From: Bacteroidales bacterium H4
GTDB lineage: Bacteria > Bacteroidota > Bacteroidia > Bacteroidales > Muribaculaceae
Direction: 5' to 3'
Assembly (NCBI GenBank): GCA_001701165.1
Contig: DAAP01000025.1
Span: 1 to 20,323, forward strand
DNA length: 20,323 bases
Positions 1-7,331 of the stretch are shown here, one piece after another (position 1 is the stretch's first letter; each line of letters starts with the position of its first letter). The notes beneath the pieces were generated by a model. That model saw nothing but the letters and a program-made list of their open reading frames with translations. It was not told where the DNA came from and made no database searches. The position numbers and the translations under genes were made by a program.

Positions 1-213
1 TGGGGCACCATTGAAAACTGCTCGGTATCGGGCAGCGTCAACGGCGAGGTGTACGTCGGCGCTTTCAATCTGGCGAAAATGTGGTCAATAATGGCGAAAC
101 AGGCAAAAAACGGGGGAAATACGCCTTTTTTTGCTCTGTTTTTGCATATATCCGGTTTTTTCTTGGTTACGAAACGCCTTTTTGGGGAAAATTCGCAAAA
201 AACCGCCGCTTGA
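1..213 (+). pseudogene. Remnant of a GLUG-repeat-like surface protein (3' fragment, probably decayed)
   Basis: The plus strand is open from the first base to a TGA at 211-213. Its first ~20 codons read GTIENCSVSGSVNGEVYVGA, the style of GLUG/beta-helix repeats in Bacteroidota surface proteins. After base 65 this frame loses that character (NLAKMWSIMAKQ), while frame 3 from base 69 reads SGENVVNNGETGK, which again looks like protein. One missing T in the T-run at 63-65 would join the two. The 8-base string TGGCGAAA occurs twice (71-78 and 92-99). The rest of the region to 233 is A/T-run-rich with no recognisable protein. I infer a broken or truncated end of a gene lying to the left. It could also be the ordinary end of an intact gene, or chance similarity. 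Confidence 0.3.
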
Positions 214-233
214 TAGATTATCGGAACCGCGAG

Positions 234-280
234 AAAAAAAAAGGAGGGTGTGCCGTAAAAGCCAATTACGACACACCCCC
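234..280 (-). terminator. Intrinsic terminator of the DUF6242-to-ompH operon
   Basis: On the minus strand, GGGTGTGTCGTAA (278-266) pairs with TTACGGCACACCC (258-246) around a 7-base loop. The 13-base stem has one non-Watson-Crick position, a likely U-G wobble. A run of nine T follows at 242-234 after three bases. It begins 28 bases after the stop codon of the last ompH gene, which is the expected place for the end of this transcript. Confidence 0.9.
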
Positions 281-306
281 ACTGTATTACCTTTGATGTG
301 GAAGTG

Positions 307-804
307 TTACTTCACGCCCAATTTGGCCTTAACATCAGCAGTGATATCCTTGACATCGGCGCCAACGTATACGGGCAGTTCCTGTTGAAAAATGAACGTA
401 TATCCGCCTTCCTGCCCTACGGCTTTAATGGCTTCATGGATTTTTGTCTCGATGGGAGCCAAGAGGGTCTGTTGCTGTTTCTGCAAATCCTGCTGTGCTG
501 TCTGACGGAACTGTTGCATCTTCTGATCAAGTTCCTGGAGTTCTTTTTCGCGACGTTCCTTGATTGCTGCCGGGGTATCGGCAGCCAGCTGCTGGTACTC
601 GCCAAACTGTTTATTGAACTCGTCCTGCAGTTTCTTGAACTCGTCCTCGTATTTTTTGCTGGCCTCGTTGAGCTGATTATTGGCTGCCGTTGTCTCGGGC
701 ATTGCGGTAAAAATGCTGTTAGCGTCTACCACACCGAACTTTTGGGCGGCAGCGGGAAGGGCAATGGCTACTGCGGCCAAAGCGATTGCGATTTTTTTAA
801 TCAT
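307..804 (-). CDS. OmpH/Skp family periplasmic chaperone (distal copy)
   Basis: This 165-residue protein has a Sec signal peptide (basic MIKK, alanine-rich core, likely cleavage after Ala20 before QKFG). The conserved OmpH opening follows (KFGVVDANSIFTAMPE, about 22-37), then a long Lys/Glu/Gln-rich coiled coil (about 40-115) and a short C-terminal beta region. Skp-type proteins form trimers that hold unfolded outer-membrane proteins in the periplasm. This is the last gene of the operon led by the DUF6242 lipoprotein. It lies 82 bases after a second ompH gene, with no -7 box between them, and an intrinsic terminator follows. The coiled coil is richer in Gln (QQLAA, KMQQF, KQQQT) than that of the upstream copy, so the two proteins may differ in clients. 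The ATG start is followed directly by the signal peptide. Confidence 0.9.
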   Translation of the reverse strand: MIKKIAIALAAVAIALPAAAQKFGVVDANSIFTAMPETTAANNQLNEASKKYEDEFKKLQDEFNKQFGEYQQLAADTPAAIKERREKELQELDQKMQQFRQTAQQDLQKQQQTLLAPIETKIHEAIKAVGQEGGYTFIFQQELPVYVGADVKDITADVKAKLGVK

Positions 805-886
805 GATGTTTTGTAGTGGTTATAAGTATTTTTATTACTAATTATCTATTTGATTGGCCCGTAAAATTGGTTGGTCCGCGCCAAGG

Positions 887-1408
887 CTATTTAGCCGTTG
901 CGTAGCCCATTTTGGCCAGCACATCGTTGCTGACGTCTATTTGGGGCGAGGCGTATATAATGTTAGAAGATGATGCACGATCAAATATCGCCTGAAAGCC
1001 GCGTTCCTGAGCCAATTTTTTGACGGCATTGTATATATCATCCTGTATAGGCTTGAGCAAGCTTTCGCGCTTTTTCTCCAGTTCACCTTGCGGGCCGAAG
1101 TACTTGTAGCGTAGTTCGGTAACTTCTTTTTCCTTGGCCACAATTTCCTCTTCACGTTTCTTGACCTGTTCCTCTGTCAGGAACACCTTGTCTGCCAAGT
1201 ATGATTGATAGAGGTTTTCGGCCTCCTTACTTTTGTTTTCGATTTCTTTCTGCCAACGTTGTGACAGTTGGTTAAGTTGTTCGTTTGCCATCTCGTAGGA
1301 GGGCACATTTTTTAAAATGTACTCCATATCAATGAGTGCAAACTTCTGCGCAGAAGCGCCCAAGGTGGCGGCTGCGATTACGAGTAATGTCAAGAGTGTT
1401 CGTTTCAT
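887..1408 (-). CDS. OmpH/Skp family periplasmic chaperone (proximal copy)
   Basis: This 173-residue protein has a signal peptide with probable cleavage after Ala20 (GASA, then QKFALIDMEYIL). A predicted coiled coil covers about residues 40-120, with repeated Lys/Glu patterns such as KKREEEIVAKEKE, and the C-terminal end is compact (FQAIFDRASSSNIIYASP). The fold and size match the OmpH/Skp family (E. coli Skp is ~160 residues), which carries outer-membrane proteins across the periplasm to the BAM complex. It sits 78 bases downstream of bamA and 82 bases upstream of the second ompH. Tandem ompH copies after bamA are common in Bacteroidales. I see no promoter in the gap to bamA, so it is probably made from the operon transcript. 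The first ATG gives a perfect signal peptide. Confidence 0.92.
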   Translation of the reverse strand: MKRTLLTLLVIAAATLGASAQKFALIDMEYILKNVPSYEMANEQLNQLSQRWQKEIENKSKEAENLYQSYLADKVFLTEEQVKKREEEIVAKEKEVTELRYKYFGPQGELEKKRESLLKPIQDDIYNAVKKLAQERGFQAIFDRASSSNIIYASPQIDVSNDVLAKMGYATAK

Positions 1409-1486
1409 TGTCTTACGAATTGATTGCTTGTATGTCTTTTAGACACCGTATGTGCCATAAGGTTTAGTGGCAACGCGTATGTCTCG

Positions 1487-4102
1487 TTAGAATTCTTGTC
1501 CCAGGATAAAGTGGAAGTGGCTTCCGCCGCGTTCACCAAAGACTTTGTCAAAGCCGTAGGCCCAGTCTATACCCATCATACCCACCATCGGCAGGAATAT
1601 GCGAACACCGACACCGGCGCTGCGTTTGAGCGTGAATGGATTGAAGTCTTTAACTGATGTCCAGGCGTTACCGGCCTCGGCAAAGGCCAAGGCATATATT
1701 GTGGTGGTAGGCTGAAGCATGAGCGGGAAATGAAGTTCGACTCCGAAACGTGTGTATGCGTAGCCTTCACTGCGATATGGAGTGAACTGACCATTGTCAT
1801 ATCCGCGCAGAGCTATGGTCTCGGTGGCATAGGTGTAACTACCGGACATACCGTCACCGCCTACATAGAAGGTCTCGAATGGCGTTTTAAGCCATTTGTT
1901 GTAGCTACCCAACAGACCTATGTCGGCACGTGTCATTAATACTGGAGTCCAAGTGCCGTTGGCATTAGCCAGCGGGGTATATGTTCGCGACTTGAAACGC
2001 AGTTTCCAGTATTCTATCCAGCGGTACAGCTCCTTCTTGGAGGCCGTGGTATTCTCCTTGGAAAGTTTTTCCCAGTCCTTATGTCCGGAGAAAAGCGATG
2101 CGGGAGGTGTCAACTGTAAGTTAAGCGAGAATGACGAACCGCTACGCGTATACAATGGATTGTCTATGGACGAACGGGCCAGTGTCAGGCCAAGAACTAT
2201 GGCATTGGATGTACCGTTGTTCATATAATACAGATATTCCCAGTTTTTGAGGTAGTACCAGTTGTAGCCCAATTCGGCGGTAAAAGTGAAGTAGTCGTCA
2301 GGCCAGTTGAGACGTTTGCCGAAACCGATGTTTACGCCTACCATTTGCAGGACCTTATTAGGGTCGTAAGCGTTCTGGTAGTTATAATTGTAGTCGTAAT
2401 ACCCGCTTGAACCAAGGTAGCTGTAGGCATTTTGCCACTGGCTATTGTAGTATGAGGAGTTGACACCGGTCTGACGGCTATAATATGCGGATACTTGTAG
2501 CGAATTGGGTCGCTTGCCTCCAAACCACGGGTCAAGGAATGACAGCGAATAGGCCTGATAGTAACGGGCGTTGGTCTGTGCACTTATAGTGAAGGTTTGT
2601 CCCTCGCCCTGTGGGATGACACCCTTGTATGTGCTGGGGTGCAGCAGGTTTTTAATAGAGAAGTTGGTAAATTTAAGCGAAAGTTTGCCGATAATGCCGG
2701 TCTGTCCCCAGCCCATGGAGAATTCAATTTGGTCATTGGCCTTGGACTCGAGATTGAGAATAACATCGACAGTGCCGTTTTCCTCGTTGGGCTGAATGTC
2801 CGGCGCCATATTTTCGGGGTTGAAGTGGCCGGTTTGGGCTATTTCACGCAACGAGCGCATAAGGTCGGACTTGCTGAACAGTTCGCCGGGCTTGACGCGC
2901 AACTCGCGGCGCACAACCTTCTCATAAAGACGATCATTGCCATTGATTACTACGTTGTTGATACGGGCTTGGGGGCCTTCCATAACGCGCATTTCCAACG
3001 AAATACTATCACCGTCAATATCTTTTTCGATAGGTACGAGCTGGAAGAAGAGATATCCGTTGTCCATGTACAGCGAGTTGACTGCATCATCATCAGCACT
3101 CAGTCGCTTGTTCATGTACTTTTGGTTGTAGACATCTCCGGGCTGCATACCAAGGACGCTGTTGAGTACAGCATTGGGATACACTGTATTGCCTACCCAA
3201 TTGATATCCTTGATGTAGTATTTTTTGCCTTCGTCAACATTGATATAGACATCTACAAGTTTTTCGTTATAAGGCACAACGCTATCACTCACGATGACAG
3301 CATCACGATAACCTTTTTCGTTATACTTTTCGATAATACGATTGAGGTCATCGCGGTAGTCCTGCTCGACGAATTTCTTTTGGCGGAAGAGGTTGACCAA
3401 CTTATTTTTCTCGTTGGTTTTTTTCATGGCACGCTGTATCTGATTGGAGGACAACACACTGTTGCCGGTAATGTAGATTTTGTGTACCTTGACCTTGCTA
3501 CGCTTATCCACTGATATATCTACTATCATCTGGTCGCGGTTGCTGAGATCTTCGTGGAGCGTAACGGCAACTTTAGCATTTCCGAAGCCCTTGTCGGCAA
3601 AGTATTTACGCGTAATGCGTTCAACGCGATTGACGATGTTTTGTGTTATTTGGTTGCCCTTCATCAGCTGCAGCATCTTTTGAAGGTCTTCGCGCTCGCC
3701 TTTTTTCATTCCGATATAGTTGATTTCGGAAATGCGTGGCTGTGTGCGCAGCTCCAATTCGAGCCAAGCCTTGTCGCCACAGGTTTTGAGGACCTTGACG
3801 CGAGCCTGTGCAAAGAGGCCTTGTCGCATAAGGCGTTTGATAGCATTGCTTAGGTCGTTGCCGGGTATTTCGAGCCGATCGCCTACCTTGATACCTGCAT
3901 ATCCGAGGACTATAAAGTCGTCATATGCCGGTGCTCCGGTAACCTTGATGTCAGCGATTTCGTAGGTGCGCGGCATGGCGCTGAAAACAACTGTGGGGTT
4001 GAATATAGTGTCAGTGCTTATGGTCGCGGACCGGCCTGAAGCTGATGGGCAAGCCATAGCGGAAGCCAGTGCCAGTAGAAGTGTCAGAAGGATCTTGCGC
4101 AT
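1487..4102 (-). CDS. bamA: Outer-membrane protein assembly factor BamA
   Basis: This 871-residue Omp85 protein is the core of the BAM machine, which folds and inserts beta-barrels into the outer membrane. A signal peptide (about 1-23) is followed by five POTRA-like domains at about 47-120, 121-201, 203-292, 294-377 and 379-455. Each has the typical shape, for example VHKIYITGNSVLSSNQIQ in POTRA3. A 16-strand-type barrel fills about 457-871. The loop-6 signature LRGY is at 765-768, and the last residue is Phe, as expected for a barrel. A Tyr/Asn/Ser-rich surface loop lies at about 548-582. The gene starts 39 bases after uppS and is followed by two ompH chaperone genes. The length is usual for Bacteroidales BamA, which is longer than the ~810-residue E. 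coli protein. Confidence 0.97.
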   Translation of the reverse strand: MRKILLTLLLALASAMACPSASGRSATISTDTIFNPTVVFSAMPRTYEIADIKVTGAPAYDDFIVLGYAGIKVGDRLEIPGNDLSNAIKRLMRQGLFAQARVKVLKTCGDKAWLELELRTQPRISEINYIGMKKGEREDLQKMLQLMKGNQITQNIVNRVERITRKYFADKGFGNAKVAVTLHEDLSNRDQMIVDISVDKRSKVKVHKIYITGNSVLSSNQIQRAMKKTNEKNKLVNLFRQKKFVEQDYRDDLNRIIEKYNEKGYRDAVIVSDSVVPYNEKLVDVYINVDEGKKYYIKDINWVGNTVYPNAVLNSVLGMQPGDVYNQKYMNKRLSADDDAVNSLYMDNGYLFFQLVPIEKDIDGDSISLEMRVMEGPQARINNVVINGNDRLYEKVVRRELRVKPGELFSKSDLMRSLREIAQTGHFNPENMAPDIQPNEENGTVDVILNLESKANDQIEFSMGWGQTGIIGKLSLKFTNFSIKNLLHPSTYKGVIPQGEGQTFTISAQTNARYYQAYSLSFLDPWFGGKRPNSLQVSAYYSRQTGVNSSYYNSQWQNAYSYLGSSGYYDYNYNYQNAYDPNKVLQMVGVNIGFGKRLNWPDDYFTFTAELGYNWYYLKNWEYLYYMNNGTSNAIVLGLTLARSSIDNPLYTRSGSSFSLNLQLTPPASLFSGHKDWEKLSKENTTASKKELYRWIEYWKLRFKSRTYTPLANANGTWTPVLMTRADIGLLGSYNKWLKTPFETFYVGGDGMSGSYTYATETIALRGYDNGQFTPYRSEGYAYTRFGVELHFPLMLQPTTTIYALAFAEAGNAWTSVKDFNPFTLKRSAGVGVRIFLPMVGMMGIDWAYGFDKVFGERGGSHFHFILGQEF

Positions 4103-4141
4103 ATATGTGTATGGATGCTGTATACCTTATGTTGTTGCTTG

Positions 4142-4966
4142 TTATATGTTTGCGACTTGGGCGTCCAAGGCGTCCGCGTCAGTGATATTGTCGTGTGCGG
4201 TCGATGTCCTGCGGGCCTGTTCTCCGGTAAGGCCGAAGCGACGCTCGCGCAGCATATACTTGTGTATAATTTCTTCGAACTCGGCCGTGGTGAAAGCCGG
4301 CCAATACGTATCGGTCACAAAAATCTCGGCATAAGCGGCCTGCCACAGCAGGAAATTGCTCAAGCGCATGTCTCCGCCGGTGCGTATGACGATGTCCGGG
4401 TCGGGATACTGGGCCGTGGCCAAATACGCCCCAATGGTTTCCTCGTTGACCGAAGGCGCATCCAGCGTCCCGGCAGCGGCATCTACCGCTATACGTCGTG
4501 CTGCCCGGGCTATTTCCCAACGCGATGAGTAGCTGATGGCCAGGATAACCGTGAGTCCTGTGCACGCTTCTGTATCGGCCATACACTTGTCCAGCCGCTC
4601 CATGGCAAATGCCGGAATGCGGCCGCGGTCTCCTATAAGACGCAAGCGCACGTTGTTTCGTATCAATTCGGGGGTTTCTTGCTCGATAGCTGTAACTATC
4701 AGATGCATGAGCATGCCCACTTCCTCGGGCGGACGATTCCAATTCTCGGTACTGAAAGTGTACAGCGTCAGGAACTTGATGCCCATATCCGAGGCTGCCT
4801 GCGTGATGCGGTGTACCGTGGCAACACCCTCGACATGGCCTGCCGAACGGTCAAGTCCTTGTGCCAACGCCCATCGGCCGTTGCCGTCCATGATGACGGC
4901 CACGTGTCGGGGCAGTGTATTGGTGGCTGTGGTGGTCATTGCTGTATCTATTTGGTCAATCGACAT
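4142..4966 (-). CDS. uppS: Isoprenyl transferase (undecaprenyl diphosphate synthase)
   Basis: This cytoplasmic or membrane-associated cis-prenyltransferase adds isopentenyl units to farnesyl diphosphate. The product is the C55 carrier used for peptidoglycan and surface glycans. The protein has 274 residues against ~250 in E. coli. Visible motifs are HVAVIMDGNGRWA with the catalytic Asp at 27, the FSTENW block at 71-76, the SYSSRWEI variant of the usual NYGGR region at 145-152, RTGGD at 195-199 followed by RLSNFLLWQ, and AYAE at 211-214 with the metal-binding Glu. The position normally read as RTGGE has Asp, a mild change. The ATG overlaps the end of the DUF6089 gene by 11 bases, which suggests translational coupling. 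A second ATG at 4939 (MTTTATN) would also give a complete enzyme. Confidence 0.96.
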   Translation of the reverse strand: MSIDQIDTAMTTTATNTLPRHVAVIMDGNGRWALAQGLDRSAGHVEGVATVHRITQAASDMGIKFLTLYTFSTENWNRPPEEVGMLMHLIVTAIEQETPELIRNNVRLRLIGDRGRIPAFAMERLDKCMADTEACTGLTVILAISYSSRWEIARAARRIAVDAAAGTLDAPSVNEETIGAYLATAQYPDPDIVIRTGGDMRLSNFLLWQAAYAEIFVTDTYWPAFTTAEFEEIIHKYMLRERRFGLTGEQARRTSTAHDNITDADALDAQVANI

Positions 4967-5684
4967 AATGGCATGTCTCGCAGCGGCGTCCGAATTCGTA
5001 GGTGACGCCTATCTGAAATCGCGAGTACCAGTCGTTGTTCTTAACAAAAGATGATTTAATATGGTGTAAGTCCGTAAGTTCTTTTCCATCCACGTGGTCG
5101 CCGAAAGCCTTGATCATTACGAATGACGCACTCAGATTCCACCGCTCGCTGACCTTGTAGCGGACACCGAAGCCCATAGGTAGCGTGGGCGCCCAAGCTG
5201 TATATCCATCGCTACAGGCCATGCACAGACCCACGCCAAGGCTAAGATACGGAGTCCATCTCTTCAGTTTCTTGTAAGTTTCTCCTATTCCGTAGCTGAA
5301 GAAATTGAATTCGACATTGCCTTCGAGATCATACACCTGGCTTTTAAAGGAATACGTAGCTCCGGCAGGCAGCACATTGTCCATACCCGATGTATCGCCA
5401 CTGAGAGTTTGTATTCCCAAGCGACCAACGAAATTCCAACGGCTGTCATATTGATAGGCAAATATGCCCGAAGCCGTAAATCCGGGATGCTTGAGAAGAT
5501 TAGTGGAGGCGTCACCCAGATATCCGCTCATGCCGACGGCTATGCCGGCACTGAATTTGTAAGGAGTCTCCTGAGCGTGTGCCGTGGCTGTGGTCAGGCA
5601 TACAACGACAATGGCCGAGCATATTACCCGGTACCACCGCCACGAACGACATAGTGGTTTATATTGACGCTTCTCCACAGTCAT
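4956..5684 (-). CDS. DUF6089-like outer-membrane beta-barrel protein
   Basis: This 242-residue protein has no known function. A basic N-terminus of ~18 residues leads to a hydrophobic segment (VICSAIVVVCLTTATAHAQ), so it is exported with likely cleavage near Ala37. The mature part alternates aromatic and polar residues in short strands (FSAGIAVGMSGYLGD, TPYLSLGVGLCMA, FQIGVTYEFG), which suits a small outer-membrane barrel. The C-terminus ends with a CETCHYVD tail containing two Cys. From memory, this matches the DUF6089 family found just ahead of uppS-bamA in Bacteroidales. It starts directly after the DUF6242 stop and runs 11 bases into uppS, so the three genes should be translated together. 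The position suggests an envelope role linked to BamA or carrier lipid, but that is inference. Confidence 0.8.
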   Translation of the reverse strand: MTVEKRQYKPLCRSWRWYRVICSAIVVVCLTTATAHAQETPYKFSAGIAVGMSGYLGDASTNLLKHPGFTASGIFAYQYDSRWNFVGRLGIQTLSGDTSGMDNVLPAGATYSFKSQVYDLEGNVEFNFFSYGIGETYKKLKRWTPYLSLGVGLCMACSDGYTAWAPTLPMGFGVRYKVSERWNLSASFVMIKAFGDHVDGKELTDLHHIKSSFVKNNDWYSRFQIGVTYEFGRRCETCHYVD

Positions 5685-7208
5685 TTATTGCAGCGGTTTG
5701 AAAGTGAAGCGCATTATAGTGCCACGCCATACGGTGTTGTACAAGTTGCCGTAAGCGTTCTTGCCCCCGAATATATATATATAGGGACACTCCCAGGTGC
5801 TGACAGGCTTGGTCGCCATAGGCGAAGCCTCACGCGACACCATCGGGATAAGCATAGGCGACACTGCCGGGGTGGCAAGGAGTCGCCAATTAAGTGCAGC
5901 GGCCGAAGTGATGCCCAAAGTCGATGAATACACAAAACCACGGGCGTCATAACGCAGCGGCAAAGTGTTCTTGTCTATCTGTTGCAATTGGTCGGCCTTG
6001 TCCCAGTGCATTCCGAAGTCATGCGACACAAACACCGTGTCATTTAGTGTTCCATCGGAGCGGCGGCCCATCATGGCCAGCAGCACCGACTGCTTGTCTA
6101 TGAGCCATGTGGTAGTGTCTACGGCTGTCACGAAATATGGTACCACCACAGGGTTTTCGATGCCGTAACGTAGTGGACGATGGCTGAGCTTGGCCCATGA
6201 CTGTCCGTCATAGCCCCAAGTGTCGGCGCTGAGCACTCCGTCGGCACGACGTCCGCCGGTAAGCAACACCAATGGTGTGGAGGCCCAATCATATGTGTAA
6301 TTGATAGTCTGTGAGGCACCGCGCACGGGAAATCCATCCTCCAATTGTGTCTTGGGACGCCCGTCAGCAGGATAGTACGCATGGTAGTACTTGCCACCAT
6401 CGAGTACACAACCCATCAGTACTTTACCGTAATTGCCATAAATACTGAACCATCGTTGGGCTGTGGCTTTCCAAGATGCGCCGTCGGCGCTGGTGTATAG
6501 GTTGCCTTCTTCGTCGAGAACGTAAAGGGCGTCATCGCCGGCACTGAAGGTGCTTATTACAGGCTTAAATGTGAAATTCGGGGTTATATACTGCCATGTA
6601 TCGGCCGGATTGACCGCCTTGGCCAAGCAATATGAGCCCTGATATTCGGTGAGGCAGTAGATGGCCGAGGCAGTGGCGGCAGCATTGCCGTCATTAGGCA
6701 CGGCATAACGCGAGGGCAGGTTGCCGACCTCAGCGCGTGTCCACACCAACGAGTCACTCTTGACCGCATGAACGTTGATTTTTATTGTATACGAGCGTTC
6801 GAAGCTACCGTCCACGGAAACAAGACGCAGGCGTACCGGACCATTGCTGAAATCCACGGTATCTCCTGTATGTTTGATGTAGTCTATGACCGTGTCGGTG
6901 GTGCCGACACGCGGAACGTGCAACTCGGCCACGGACGCGCCGCCGGTCGTAATCATCGGACGAAGTTTGTTGAGCGGAGTGCCATAAGGCAGTGAGTCGG
7001 CATTGTATATCAATGCATTGGCCAAGTCTATGGAGAAATATACCGAATCCAAATTGGGCAAAATCTTGGAATCTTCGTAGAGTTTGAATTCGGTAACAGT
7101 GGCCGAGGAGTATGCCGGAGCATCGGGGTTCTCTTCGGCTTCGCTGTTGCAGGCGGCAATGCCGACGGCAGCGGCTGCAAGCAGTATGTAGTGCAGTGGT
7201 TTGTGCAT
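5685..7208 (-). CDS. DUF6242-like lipoprotein, first gene of the bamA operon
   Basis: This 507-residue protein of unknown function starts with a lipoprotein signal peptide. The core is LLAAAAVGIAAC and the lipid-accepting Cys is at 20, followed by Asn-Ser-Glu and an acidic stretch. The likely site is the outer membrane; a Bacteroidota surface-export signal is possible. Residues ~38-150 look like a small beta domain (ATVTEFKLYEDSKI to YTIKINVHAV). The remainder has repeated blades with the pattern of beta-propeller or Kelch-like proteins (DDALYVLDEEGNLYTSADG, VLLTGGRRADGV, WLIDKQSVLLAMMGRRSDG, CPYIYIFGGKNAYGN). The pattern fits DUF6242, which I recall next to DUF6089 and uppS in Bacteroidales. 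A well-formed promoter lies 29-59 bases upstream, so this gene heads the transcript. A function in barrel assembly is inferred from context only. Confidence 0.8.
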   Translation of the reverse strand: MHKPLHYILLAAAAVGIAACNSEAEENPDAPAYSSATVTEFKLYEDSKILPNLDSVYFSIDLANALIYNADSLPYGTPLNKLRPMITTGGASVAELHVPRVGTTDTVIDYIKHTGDTVDFSNGPVRLRLVSVDGSFERSYTIKINVHAVKSDSLVWTRAEVGNLPSRYAVPNDGNAAATASAIYCLTEYQGSYCLAKAVNPADTWQYITPNFTFKPVISTFSAGDDALYVLDEEGNLYTSADGASWKATAQRWFSIYGNYGKVLMGCVLDGGKYYHAYYPADGRPKTQLEDGFPVRGASQTINYTYDWASTPLVLLTGGRRADGVLSADTWGYDGQSWAKLSHRPLRYGIENPVVVPYFVTAVDTTTWLIDKQSVLLAMMGRRSDGTLNDTVFVSHDFGMHWDKADQLQQIDKNTLPLRYDARGFVYSSTLGITSAAALNWRLLATPAVSPMLIPMVSREASPMATKPVSTWECPYIYIFGGKNAYGNLYNTVWRGTIMRFTFKPLQ

Positions 7209-7236
7209 GCGTAGTGTTCTTTTGTTTTCTAACCTG

Positions 7237-7267
7237 CAAAGTTATCATTTTACGCCCACACCCACAA
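7237..7267 (-). promoter_or_regulatory. Bacteroidota-type promoter of the DUF6242-uppS-bamA-ompH operon
   Basis: On the minus strand, TTG (7267-7265) is followed after 20 bases by TAACTTTG (7244-7237), matching the Bacteroidota sigma consensus TTG-N19/20-TAnnTTTG. Transcription should start near 7230, leaving a leader of ~20 bases before the ATG at 7208. No other -7 box is visible in the gaps between the downstream genes as far as the terminator at 234-280. Confidence 0.85.
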
Positions 7268-7331
7268 CCTTACAACGGCAAAACAGCACCGAGAGAGCCG
7301 TTTTTATAGGTTTTTAACGCGCACACGAACA

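Noticed and set aside
103..134. Inverted A/T-run repeat GCAAAAAACG/CGCCTTTTTTTGC as a plus-strand terminator
   Set aside because: The stem is almost all A-T with a bulge, and the only upstream plus-strand candidate is a doubtful fragment. It is too weak to call.
298..816. A 172-codon plus-strand frame that looks like a membrane protein
   Set aside because: It mirrors the coiled-coil codons of the ompH gene: Lys/Glu/Gln codons read as Phe/Leu/Cys on the other strand. No family features are seen.
2597..3514. A 305-codon open frame on the plus strand opposite bamA
   Set aside because: It lies entirely inside a gene with full family motifs, shows only runs of hydrophobic residues typical of the strand opposite a coding region, and matches no recognisable family.
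5771..5783. TA-repeat in the DUF6242 gene as a phase-variation tract
   Set aside because: Only about six AT units encode YIYIF in an intact frame. A dinucleotide run this short next to the conserved end of the protein is more likely coding constraint.
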